64,000 nucleotides of DNA from Pollenia angustigena (taxonomy: Eukaryota; Arthropoda; Insecta; Diptera; Polleniidae): the NCBI GenBank assembly GCA_930367215.1, contig OV884056.1, positions 286,422,067 through 286,486,066 on the forward strand, in the 5' to 3' direction. Position numbers and translations under genes: made by a program. Position 1 is the stretch's first letter, and each line of letters opens with the position of its first letter. The notes below the pieces were generated by a model. It made no database searches and was not told the DNA's origin. It was given only the letters and a program-made list of their open reading frames with translations. Below are positions 9,703-20,440 of this stretch, piece after piece.

Positions 9703-9982
9703 CCCAGCACTATTCGTAACAGTTTAAACTGAACTTAAATGATTTTCAGGAGGGGAATTCATATTGGGGCCATGGTAAGTTATGGACCAAAATTCTGTGG
9801 AGTTATTTCTGGTATTAAAAAACTGAAATTTGAATAAATTTCAATACAGCGGTGAAATACATTTAAGCGTTTATAGTGAATATCAGAAGGCTGCCAAATA
9901 TAGGATCTAAGGTAAATAAAGGACCGTATATCACAAAATTGAATGACGTTTTTGCTGGCCATATAAAGCTATATTAGTATTT

Positions 9983-11763
9983 CTGTGGCCGTATGGAAAA
10001 ACTAGTTAACTCCACTTTTTTCGTAAACTGAGATAACACCAAAAATAGAAAGCATGTTTCATTTACTATCACTCTGTCAGTTCGAAATTTTGATATAGTG
10101 TCTCATTGAAAAGTTATTTGAAAAACAAAAATCAGAAAAATACCAATTTTTATGTGAAAATCAGATAACTCCATGCATTTTTTGAAAAAACAAGATAACT
10201 CCCAGATAAAATAGAAAAATTAGAAGTTTAAAACGACGTTGTTTCGAAAACTAAGAGAGAAAGAGCGAAATAGAACAAATTCGGGTCGCAAGTTCTTTGG
10301 GTCAAAATGTTGAACATAAAAATTGCAACTCCAGAGAATTCAAAGAATGTTATATGAATTCTTTATATACATATTAGAGCGACTCACCAAAAAAAGTGCT
10401 CGATGTACCCTGCTAAAAATGAACCTTTGACTTAAATATTTCGGGTCCAGCTCTGACCTCTCGTGAGCTGGACCATTTTGAAAAAAGGTATATTTTTGCA
10501 TGTTTTGTTAATTTGAGGATCTGTTTCCTTACCAACATATACAATATGGAAATAATAAGAAAGGTTTTTTAAGACGCTTCCAACTGTATGCACAATTTGT
10601 CCAAGGAAGATCACCCATGTCCTTTTTTTAAGGATATTCTATAAAAAAGAACGGTTTGTGTACTTTTTGTTCGGGGTTGTTTGTAATAAAAGTGTCAAAT
10701 TAACATATTTTAATCTTTAGTCGATTTAATTAAATACGTGTCTCAGATTTTTTTTTGAAATTCGTGCTAGTTCACGTTATGACAAAAATGCAATGGGGTG
10801 GTAGCCCTTCGTGTTAAATAGGGCAATATGAGTATCAAATTGTTTCTTATGCCAAGTACATCATCTTTGTATGTAAATAATTTAGATTTTTGCAAATTAG
10901 ATGCATTTTACACGGTGGTCTGGAATATATATAAATGCAATTTTGTCGTAACTCTAATCTGATAGCAGATTTAGTGTTTAGATCATGTATGGATGAAAAT
11001 AGGACTAAAGAAAGAAAAAAGGAAATGATCCACAACTTAAACAATAATATAAGACAGTGTTTTTGGTCAGCTAAACTAAAAACGATCTTATTACAAAGTT
11101 AAGTATGTATAAAAATTAAACGGAACACCTTTTGTTTAAAATTTTAATATGTATTAAAATAAAATTAACCACAAAGCCAATAGCTCTTTTTCAGGTTCAA
11201 CCTATGTTAAACCGATTATAACGTTAATCAACGTCCTTAAAACTGGCCAATTCATTTCATAAAATCAAGAAGGGTAAACCTTTTAATTATGTTTATGCAT
11301 AAAAACAGACAAAAACTCAGCTTATTTTTTGATGTATAAGCATAAAGACAAAAAAATATTTTTTGCAAAAACTGGATAACTCCATTTGTTCGTAGAAAAA
11401 AACGGGTAAATTAACGTGTTGAGTCAAAAAGATAATGTTTTTCCACAAATCATTACTAAAGTTGCCTTAATTCCATAAAATACTAATATAATTTAAGAAA
11501 AAAAATTGTTTTCGGAAAAACTAGATAACTCAATTTTTCGAAAAAACAAGATAAGTGACATTGATTTTCGGTTTTAATGTCCAAAAATCAGTTTAATGGT
11601 ACCAGAAATCTTTAACTGAATCTAAAATATTGTTTTGTTTAATGCGCATGCATAATAACATAAATTCATATGAAATAATTAGCTAAATATGTTTAAAACT
11701 TTAAATGTGTTTTTCTCGTGTTTTCAAAAAATGGAGTTATCTAGTTTTTCCATACGGCCACAG
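9983..11763. mobile_element. 1.78-kb DNA transposon with iterated subterminal repeats
   Basis: The left end ctgtggccgtatggaaaaac and right end gtttttccatacggccacag are perfect inverted repeats, continuing as tag(t/a)taactcca. Both sides are flanked by attt (9979-9982 and 11764-11767), a probable 4-bp duplication. Variants of aaactagataactccattttt followed by acaagataac recur at about 9999, 10155, 11368 and 11519, and in inverse at about 11730. No long coding frame survives (best 60-65 codons), so it is non-autonomous. Confidence 0.85.
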
Positions 11764-11785
11764 ATTTTATTATTTTATTAATTTA

Positions 11786-13170
11786 GTTGTGGACCGATCA
11801 TCACGAAATTTATTAGTATGATTTCTAGTCCTATAAAACTGTGAAATATTAACTTTTATTTTGATAGCTTGTTTTATTACGGCTTTAGGCGGAATAAACT
11901 GTTTTCCGGGAGTATGGCTTATTTGGGTCTTATAGCTAATTACACTGGTTTACAGCCAAAAATTACCAAGAACGCCACGTGCCTAGATAAGTTAACTTTG
12001 ACCTCCTGAACACGAAAAACGCTGTAATTTTTTTTTCATTAGTTAAGTTTTTTAGATAACGGTACTTTTGTATTTTTCGGTGTATGGTCCCACTCAAACC
12101 CTTGTGGAGCCCAACCAAAAAGTCCGATCGAGATAAATGGCATATCGTTGGAAAGGCAACTGAATGCCTTTTCGGATGAAAAATAAAGTTTTTATTAAGG
12201 ATTTTGTCGAACGACAATATTTTTCATCTCATATAAAATTCCGTTTTTTTTTAAATACGTTAAAACTGATGGTTAAAAAAAGGCGGAATTTTATATGGGA
12301 TGAAAATATTGTCGTTCCACAAAATCCTTAATAAAACCTTTATTTTTCATCCGAAAAGGCATTCAGTTGCCTTTCCAACGATATGCCATTTATCTCGATC
12401 AGACTTTTCGGTTGGGCTCCACAAGGGTTTGAGTGGGACCATACACCGAAAAACACAAAAGTACCGTTATCTAAAAAACTTAACTAATGAAAAAAAAATT
12501 ACAGCGTTTTTCGTGTTCAGGAGGTCAAAGTTAACTTATCTAGGCACGTGGCGTTCTTGGTAATTTTCCAAATTAAAAATTTGTAAAGCAGTGTTATGGA
12601 CCGATCTTCACGAAATTTGACAGTGTGACTTCTAGTCCTATAAAACTATGACGTACCGAATTTTATTATGATAGCATTATTAATTATGGTTTTATGCTTA
12701 CTAAACTGTTTTCCGGGAGTAGAGTTTATACGGAGCCTAGGGTTAATTAAAGACGATTATAACGAAAATTAACAGTATGATTTCTAGTCGAATAAAACGA
12801 ATTTTTGAAAAATCTTGTATCATTCCGAGCATTATTTCACCATTTATGTTAGTGTTTGCTACAAAATTATCAATTTTTTAGGGTGGTGGTTCCACATTTT
12901 GATTCATAACTCTGATCCAACTGAACCGATTTTTCGGGATTTCAGTGCCAAACTGCTTAGGATAACTAAAAGCAATTTGATACCAAGTTTGTCCATTTCT
13001 TTTAAGTTTTTCAAAAGTGAGGGTGTTTTCAGACAGTCAGACAGACAGACGGACGTGGCTAATTCTCAAGGAGTCAGAATATATATACTTTATGCGGTCT
13101 TAGATAATAAAGTTTCACACGGAATGACAAACTTTGTATACCCTCATACGCCACTAGTAGTGGTGGAGGG
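11786..13170 (+). repeat. GGACCGATC/ACGAAATTT repeat ending in GGGTATAAAA
   Basis: Blocks starting ggaccgatc(a/t)tcacgaaattt, then gtgacttctagtcctataaaac and ctgttttccgggagta, occur at 11791-11930 and 12599-12735. A shorter version (attataacgaaaattaacag, ttctagtcgaataaaac) lies at about 12758-12800. The block finishes with cagacagacagacggacg (13037), a tatatactttatgcggtct stretch and ggtggagggtataaaaac (13160), a tail style common in flies. It is interrupted by the fold-back element at 11943-12593. The 166-codon frame at 12815-13315 runs across this tail and is not a convincing gene. Confidence 0.6.
11943..12593. mobile_element. 651-bp fold-back element, CACTG ends
   Basis: Two arms of about 300 bp are nearly identical inverted copies (about 12250 back to 11943, and 12275 to 12593) around a spacer of some 25-50 bp. 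The ends read cactggtttac and (complement) cactgctttac, flanked by tta on both sides (11940-11942 and 12594-12596). CACT(A/G) ends with 3-bp duplication suggest the CACTA/EnSpm group; that is inference. Each arm keeps the same open frame (84 and 87 codons, sharing LSRSDF and GLHKGLSGTIHRK), but no protein family is recognised. Confidence 0.85.
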
Positions 13171-13320
13171 TATAAAAACAAAAAAAAAAATATGTATAGC
13201 GAAAATTTGTTCCTCGCCTATGTGCAGTACCACCTGCGTTGGTAAACGAAGGACTTTTAAATCTTTGGTCAGCCGAAGGTTAAATGTATATTGTACTGAG
13301 ACATACAACTTATAAAGACA

Positions 13321-14195
13321 TTTAGGGAATTCACATGGTGTACTATTGTGTTGTATTAATCGTATGTGCTAAAACTTTACCACAGTTGTAAATATGTTGT
13401 TGGTATTTTTCATGTTTATATATTTTACCACAATACAAACTGAGGTTGTCTGTTTTTCATGTGTACTATGTAGTATGCTCAGTGTCAACTGTTATTTGTT
13501 TACCGTTTTGTATTTTTTATTCCTCTGTTTTGAAATAATTTCGCAAACTTCTAAAACATTAATATTAAATTAGAAAATACTAAAAAAAGCAGGGAAGTTA
13601 CACAAATTTATAAAATGGAAGTAAAAGAATCTATTTCGGTAAGTTTTTGTGCACAAAAAAAGAAAAACATTAATTAACTGCTGTTACATATAAAGCCAAA
13701 GCGGGTTAGAAAAAATCCCACAAGGAAGTGGTCTATGGCCGAAGAAAATGCGCTTGTTGACTTTTTAATGAACAATCTTGATGTACCTTAAAAGCATTAA
13801 AATTATAAAATCTTTAGAGACCAACGAAACAATCATATTATAGGCGCTTCGCGGCGGAAAAAGGTGTTGCTTTTGAGTGGACTCTTGTGCGCTCAAAAGT
13901 ACGGAACATGCGTATAAGTTACAATAAAGCTAAAGCTTGGGAAGGTTCAACAGGCGCTGGCAGTATGGATGGGAACACGTAAAAAGTAAGTTTTTGAAAT
14001 TTATAAATATTAATGCTAGATGTTTTTATTGATACCAAATCGAATTTGTTTTTTCTTTTCAGCTCTGGCGTTGATTTGACGTTTTTATGACTTATGAGTT
14101 AGAAAATACAACATGTTACTCACATATGTAAAATTTTTTCAAATATGACTTTACGACTTATGACTCTAAGCCACCATGTGAATTGCCTAATTGAT
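13321..14195 (+). mobile_element. Candidate PIF/Harbinger-like element remnant
   Basis: Left aggaattcacatggtg-like end (ttagggaattcacatggtg, 13322-13340) and right caccatgtgaattgcctaa (14172-14190) form an imperfect inverted repeat about 850 bp apart. In between lies a three-exon Myb/SANT-like coding remnant, a protein type that accompanies PIF/Harbinger transposases. The outer bases are tta and taa, so a 3-bp target duplication cannot be fixed. No transposase (DDE) portion remains. Confidence 0.55.
13615..13985 (+). pseudogene. Myb/SANT-like DNA-binding protein, three exons, degenerate
   Basis: Exon 1 is 13615-13638 (MEVKESIS, donor gtaagt), exon 2 is 13696-13782 (PKRVRKNPTRKWSMAEEN, then ALVDFLMNNLD), exon 3 is 13818-13985 (RPTKQSYYRRFAAEKG, FEWTLVRSKVRNMRISY, NKAKAWEGSTGAGSMDGNT). 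All exons are phase 0. Exon 2 follows acatataaag; intron 2 is gtacct...tctttag. KW-S-AEE, the W-T--RSKVRNMR helix and K-WEGSTGAG are features of the Myb/SANT-like domain (Myb_DNA-bind_3 type) found with PIF/Harbinger-like elements. The codon after GNT is TAA, where the family has a residue, so the gene is broken. It is followed by gtaagt (13986) and a pyrimidine-rich ttttcttttcag at about 14051-14062 with no recognisable exon after it. Confidence 0.72.
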
Positions 14196-14385
14196 TGCTC
14201 TATTAAAATTTTTATTATTACATATCACAAATTTTATTATAGATTATAAATCACTAAACAAATAATTACTTACTTTTAAATTTCAACGGTTGCATAAAAT
14301 ATTCTTCATTTTTAAACGCATTAAAATTTGCCTTAATTTTGGTGATTTTTCCTTTACTCTGTAATGTTGTGACAGCTTATCGCGG

Positions 14386-14442
14386 CGGCAGTGAAGATAG
14401 TGGCTGTGAAGTTATTTCCACACAACCAGCTAACCACACTGC
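14386..14442. other. GC-rich imperfect hairpin
   Basis: ggcagtg...tag.gg.tgtg pairs with cacaacc.gcta..cactgcc, about 21 base pairs with small symmetrical internal loops, plus flanking cgc/gcg. Stands out from the AT-rich surroundings. Could be a precursor-like RNA hairpin or the fold-back end of an old MITE; nothing in sequence decides. Confidence 0.35.
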
Positions 14443-14449
14443 CAAAGCG

Positions 14450-15503
14450 CTTAGCCGATTTTTTTAAACATAATTCATGATATTTAATTTTTTTTTATAC
14501 AAATTTTAGTATTTGAATTAGAATTGTGTTTAAGATTTTTTTTTAACGGTCAGTCTAAAACTAAAAAGCTTTTTGCTGCCATATTCAAGTATTTTTACAC
14601 TACCCATTCGTTCTTGTCACAAACTTACTTTAGCAGGCGCCATCTGACGTGCATTTAGTATGTTGGGTTTTCTTTGCTGTCCGTCTGTTTCTATGCTCTC
14701 TTACTTATGCTATACATATGTGCGTAATGCTAAAGCTTTTTTATGCTAGAAAATATGCAATAGATTTTTTTGAAAGAGTACTGCAAACATAAATACACAC
14801 ACACACAGATTCTGTATGCATTTTGGCTGGGTGGAAGCCATGTGTGCGAATTTATTTGTTGGTGTGGAACTGCAAAAAAGTTTAGATGTTGTAACTAAAA
14901 AAAAAAGAAATGAGTTCAAGGTCATTTCGGGGTTACAAGCAAGGTTAGCAAACGTTTAAGAATTTTTAAAAGTATGCTGCGACCTCCTTATACATATTGT
15001 TGTAACGTTATGATAATGACCTAGTTTAGGTGTAGGTACTTTATACAAAAAAAAAAAAAAAAATAATGCGAAAATGGAGAACAATGCATTTCTCATATTA
15101 GGTTTTCGTTTGTTTTTGTTGCCAATTTGTTTATGAAACTTTAAGTGGAAGAACAGTTTTCAGATTAAAATAATTTCAATGAAATATTTCCTGATTTTTT
15201 AATTTTTTTATTTCGTTGCTTTAGTTAAGAAGATTATTTTTTATTAAAAATTGCCTGTATTTTTTCTTTAGCTTTTGGTTTTGCTTTGGAAATTTAAATA
15301 AAATTGACCGAGATGTAAAAGTATTGTGAAATATTGTTTAAAAATACAATAAAATTTTAAAATTGGTAGGCGGATTTTGAAATTTTAATATTTTTTTCTT
15401 AAGCCTTTTTGATAAAACAAGTTGCAAAACGATTCATAAATCTCATTTGTAAATATTGCAGGAAGTATTTTTATATTTTCATCTTTGAAAATGTCTTACT
15501 TTT
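14450..15503. other. AT-rich sequence, no gene seen
   Basis: No coding signal. Contains a short (AC)n run near 14798-14810, an A-run at 15048-15062 and a moderately GC-richer patch 14600-14690 (gcaggcgccatctgacg). No repeat partner elsewhere in the window was found. Confidence 0.5.
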
Positions 15504-15647
15504 GTCTGGGTTTAAACTATGGAAGTTTTCTTTCAGTAAGTCTGACTTTATAGGTGAGAGGGAAAGAGAACAGGCTATTCTTCTTCCCCCACTCACCAAG
15601 TAACCTCGGACTTTCTGAAAGATCACTTTCATAGTGTGAACCCAGAC
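15504..15647. mobile_element. 144-bp fold-back MITE
   Basis: Left half gtctgggtttaaactatggaagt..ctttcag.aagtc..ggtgag and right half ctcacc..gactttctgaaag..actttcatagtgtgaacccagac are inverted repeats of about 55 bp around a 30-bp spacer containing agagggaaagagaacagg. The 64-codon open frame across it is incidental. No clear target duplication. Confidence 0.7.
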
Positions 15648-16445
15648 TTAAACTAATTACGCAATTAATTTTTCACATTTCAGCCAGCCCTTTTGATTTA
15701 AATATTCTTCAAAATGTTTGCTAAGATTTAATTAATAAATATAAAAAGTAATAAAACAACAAATAATTTTTTTTAGTTTTTTTTTTTATTAAAAAAGTTT
15801 TCTTTATTTTCATAAAAAATTCTTAAAAATAATTTTAAAATTTATTTCAATAGAAATTAAATAAAAAAGTTAAACGTACCTTAAAATAAAAAACTTAATA
15901 ACTATAATAAATACCTTAAATGAAATTCATTCAACACTAAAAACACTTTTTTTTTCATATAAGAAAAATTGCATATTTCATTTAAAAATCTATTTTCCAT
16001 TTATTTGTTTCAATCATATTTTTGTTTAAGTGTGTTTAAATCAAACCAGAAGATTGATCGTAATGGCGTGTCGTACCAGATAGTGCATTTACAAACTACT
16101 TAAAAACCCAGTGCAAATGTCACCCCTGATACGAACTCCAAAACAAAGGATAATAAAATATATTTACGAAAAATAACAAATCAAACATACAAACAAATAA
16201 ACCAAAACGAAACGAGAGTTTAAAAAAAATATAAACTTAAGGACACAACAGGGTTTATTTTTTTTGCACTTAATAAAACAGAAATTAAGTTAAGTTAAAA
16301 AAAAAACGAGTTGATGTTAAATATCCAGCAGGTCAATTGGAACAGCAACAGCTTTTTAAAGTATCGAAATTAAATTAAGAAAATTTTTTACAAATATAAA
16401 TCAAAATAGGGGATAAAAGTGTATTCATGTGGTATTTTGCAATTG
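15648..16445. other. AT-rich sequence, no gene seen
   Basis: Dominated by A/T runs. A GC-richer patch at 16050-16135 (gtgtcgtaccag, gtgcaaatgtcacccctgatac) has no partner in the window. No frame worth annotating. Confidence 0.5.
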
Positions 16446-18368
16446 CAGCTGTTAAATTATGATTACAATCGTAATAAGATTATTAAGTTATTAGATTGTT
16501 TTGATTTTAAATGTAAAGGAATCGATTAAAAATGATTACAATCAGTTTTTTCCGATTACTTATTGAATACTAAAATTATTTCCGACTACTTTAGATTATT
16601 CTAAAAGTAATTGATTAAATACAATTTTCTATTATTTCCGATTTTTCCGATTATTAGTTGAATACGATTAATAATGATCTAGAATTAATTCCGATTACTT
16701 TAGATTATCGTAAAAGTATCGTAAAAGTAATTGTTCAAACACAATTATTTTAAGATTTTCCGATTACTAATTGAATACGATAACAAATTATCTTAAATTA
16801 TTTCCGACTGCTTTAGATTATCCTAAAAGTAATTGATAAAATACGATTACTTAAGGTTTTTCTTCGATTACTAGTTTAGCTCAATTTGAAATGATCTAGC
16901 AAAATTTGCGATTATTTTAGATTATCGTAAAAGTAATTAATTACCTTCAGTTTTTTCCCGTTAACTTTAAACTATCGTAAAATTAGTTGATTAAATACAA
17001 TTACTTTTATTATTTTCCGATTGCACGATTGCAAATGATCTTATCACGATTACTTTAGATTATCGTAAAAGTAATTGATTACTTTCAGTTTTTTCCCAAT
17101 TACTTAAAATTATCGTAAAGGTAATTGATTAAAAACGATTACTTTCAGTTTTAGTTTTTTGCGATTCCGATTACTATTAGAATACGATTAAAACTGTTCT
17201 CGCCTACTTTAGATTACCCTAAAAGGAATTGACTTAATATGAGTTTTTCTTCGATTACTAATTCAGCTCGATTTGAAGTGATCTAGGAATTATTCCGATT
17301 ACTTTAGATTATCGTAAAAGTAATTAAATACTTTCAGTTTTTTTTCCCGATTACTTTGAATTATCGTAAAAGTAATGATTAAATACAATTACTTTAAGTG
17401 TTTCCAATTACTAATTGAATTCGATTAAAAATGATCTAGAATTAATATCGATTACTTTAGATTATCGTAAATGTAATTGATTTCTTTTAATTTTTGCCCG
17501 ATTACTTTAGATTATCGTTTAAGAAATTGATTTAATACAATTACTTTAATTTTTTTCGATTACTAGCTAATTATTATGAATCGATTACTTTAGATTATCG
17601 TATTATATCGAATATCGATTACTATTTCCCGATAAAATTTAATTATCGTAAAATTTATTAATTTACAATAACTTTAGTTTTTTTTTCCGATTTCTAACTA
17701 AACACGATTACAAATTAACTGAAAATAATCACGATTTCATATCATTATTGTAAAAGTAATTAAATAATACGATTACTTTCAGTTTTTCTTTGATTTCTAA
17801 TTGAATAGGCTTACAAATTATCAACGAATAATCTTGATTATTTTAAATTATCGGAAAAGTAATTGGCTGAATACCATTACTTTCAGTTTTGTTTTCGTTT
17901 AATAATAATTTACGATGACAAATTATCTAAATGCTATATCGAATAGCTTGGTTAAACGCAAAAGTGTTTTCCGATTACTAATTAAAAACGATTTAGAAAC
18001 AATTCCGTTTATTTTGATTAGGGTAATTTTCAATTTGAACTATAATAAGTTTAAAAATTCTAACACTTGTCTACTAAAAATGTTTTTATTCAAAAATTTT
18101 GGTCTAACTTTCAAAAAGTTGTAGGTAAAAGTAAATTTTTTTTTAATAATCAAAATTTAAATTAAGTATTTTTAAGCGTTTTAAATATAATCGAAAGTAA
18201 TCTTGAAAAAAATAAGGTTAATAATGGATTATTTTGCGATAAAGTTATTGAGATTATATTAATATTTTTTGTAATCGTTATTAATCCGTGATTATTATTA
18301 TCATCATTACGATTATTTGCGAAAATAATCTTAATTGATTACTTATCGTAATCTTCATTTAACAGCTG
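16446..18368. mobile_element. 1.92-kb element made of hairpin repeats, CAGCTGTTAAAT ends
   Basis: Starts cagctgttaaattatgatta and ends taatcttcatttaacagctg, inverted repeats. Nearly all of the interior consists of variants of ccgattactttagattatcg followed by taaaagtaatt and gattaaatacgattac. Each variant can fold because cgattacttt pairs with aaagtaat(c/t)g. Copies start at about 16582, 16691, 16804, 16909, 16958, 17046, 17096, 17200, 17295, 17347, 17447 and 17497, giving alternating spacings of about 50 and about 100. No coding capacity. No unambiguous target duplication (flanks caattg and tggttg). Confidence 0.75.
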
Positions 18369-20440
18369 TGGTTGAAACTTTAAATATGACGCCTTGTTTA
18401 AACAAAAATGTGGAACTTTACACACTTTATAAGATTAGAAAGATGGTAATTTGTCTAACAGATAAAAGTATGTTGTGAATAAATGATAATGTGATAGATT
18501 TGTTAGCATTAAATAAAAATTTTTCTACCCAAATTATTAAAATCATGTACCATTTAATAAATGTTAAGTCTATCAATCTCATTTTATTGACCAGAAACTA
18601 ACCTTACTTGTTATCGACAGTTTAAATTCATAAATTACTTTAAAAATTGCTTAAACTTTTCTGCTAATACAAAAAATGTCTTTTAGATTTTGAATTTTAA
18701 CGCACCAGCAAATCTAATTAATAAAAGGGCTTTTTATAATTGCTTTGTAAAATCATATAATATTAAATTTCCATACAAATTTTATAAGCATATCAAATTT
18801 GAACAAAAGTTATAACAGAGTCTCCTCAATCGCCAAAGATAACGAAATATTTGTTATAAATTTGATAAGAAAAACTGTGGTTTTTTGGAGTTTTTAGTGA
18901 CAAATTTTCATATAAACCAATCAAAAAACCATAATCAAGTTTTTTGGTAAATATAATCGCCTGTATTTATAAAAAATGTTTAAATTTAACAAAGGTTTAC
19001 AAAACAAATTTTGTATGAAAATTCTCCTTAATAAACGTTTATAAATACGGGGGTAAATATTTTGTTAGCTCCAGTATGTCAGGAGAATAATGAATTAATT
19101 ACTCCAACTGAATCAATTACTCTAAATAATATTTCTTTATCTTGAAATCTAGATTATAAATAAACTTTTAAGTGTTAAGCTAATTGTTAAATAAATTGTT
19201 AAAATTATTTGCCGTTTTATTTTGTTTATTCAGTGAAAGAAAAGTTTCTGACATATGCTTGAGTGATTTTTGTGGTTTTTAGGTTATGACTGGCTTTATT
19301 TTTCAAAATATTTTATTTGTAATTATTAACAAAATGTTAAATACATTACAACAAATCACGCCATAACGCGTTGAAATAAAAAGAGAGATTAACGTTTAAA
19401 ATATTTTGCTATTTTGCTTTATATTGAGTTTTAAGAGTGTTGCTAACTTTTAAAATTTGTTAAAATTTTTTCTACTTAATTTTGAAATATTTACTCTACA
19501 TTTTCTTATCGCAGAAAGAAAGAAAGCAAAGTTAGTTTTTATTATCTGATTTCATTTTAGGAACTTAAATATCATATGGGAAGAATTTGCGAAACACATG
19601 AATAGTTTTAAGGAACATATAGTTTTTATGCCAAAAGTAGGTTAATTTCTATTTGATTAGTTTTTTGAATTCAAGAATAATAAAACAAGAAAGGTGTGTT
19701 TTGGCTGGGTGCTTTAAAAAGCTCAAAGAAAAGAAAATATGTGATAAATAATATAGAAGTTTCTACTATACATTTCTACAATATTGATCTTAGGCCCAAT
19801 AAATAGTATATATATAAATAGAGTTGAATAGGTTGATATATTACATATAGTTCGGAAAAATTTGTTTTTAAATTCAAGCTAATCGGCCCACAAATGGTTG
19901 AGATCTGAGTAAATAACTACGAGTGCTTCTGATATTTTTCTAGGATATTAGAAATATCAATTGGTGAAATTTGTTTATTAATGGCAGATTTAAATTAACT
20001 ATACTATATGAGCTGTCAAGACCACATTTCGTTCTTTTATATTAAACAAATTTAAAGGTTTAAAACTAATCCAAACTATGAATACACCTGGACCCTACAT
20101 CAGTTTATTCTCGAGTTAAGGGTTTTGGTTGGATTAAATCAAATACTACATATACTAAAGGACTCGGCAAAGCCAAATACATACATACATAAATCTTACT
20201 AGTTTTTCTATCTATTAATATATTTTTTTTTATACATTTTTAGGTAAGTGGTACGTATAAATGATCGAAATTGTATATGTATACTCTATGATTCCGCCGA
20301 AGCCGGTTGCAAGCCCGCTTGAGAAAGGATGAGGGAATTCATTGGTGTCCTGAATGGCTGAATAGGCGTCTTAGTAAGTAGAAGGATGGATAAGAAAAAA
20401 AAAAAATTAAATGTATGTCCTTCTGAAGTAAAAACCAGCG
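18369..20440. other. AT-rich sequence with decayed fly repeats, no gene
   Basis: 18.4-19.7 kb shows nothing beyond the small hairpin at 18960-19051. From about 19740 to 20170 it has words of widespread fly repeats (atcggcccacaaatggttgag, gactcggcaaagcc). A GC-richer patch at 20285-20370 (gccgaagccggttgcaagcc) was not identified. Confidence 0.45.
18960..19051. mobile_element. 92-bp mini fold-back element
   Basis: cctgtatttataaa on the left and tttataaatacggg on the right are inverted repeats that extend imperfectly inward (aatgttta against aataaacgt). This is a miniature element or a remnant of one. No target duplication identified. Confidence 0.4.

Larger units (their letters stand above)
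7862..9711. mobile_element. hAT-like non-autonomous DNA transposon with TATCGATA-rich ends
   Basis: The left end ttgtgctgggatactatcga and the right end (complement agtgctgggaaactatcgat) are inverted repeats. Both are flanked by attcgtaac (7853-7861 and 9712-9720), an 8-9 bp target-site duplication. A TGCTGGGA-type terminus with an 8-bp duplication is typical of the hAT superfamily. Both subterminal zones are crowded with TATCGATA. The interior has been invaded by two other elements (8044-8302 and 8310-9211) and holds only a 78-codon unrecognised frame at 9354-9590, so it cannot make a transposase. Confidence 0.75.

Noticed and set aside
12815..13315. 166-codon plus-strand open frame, the longest in the window
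   Set aside because: It runs through a repeat tail (cagacagacagacggacg, ggtggagggtataaaaac) that is non-coding in style, and shows no domain or even composition.
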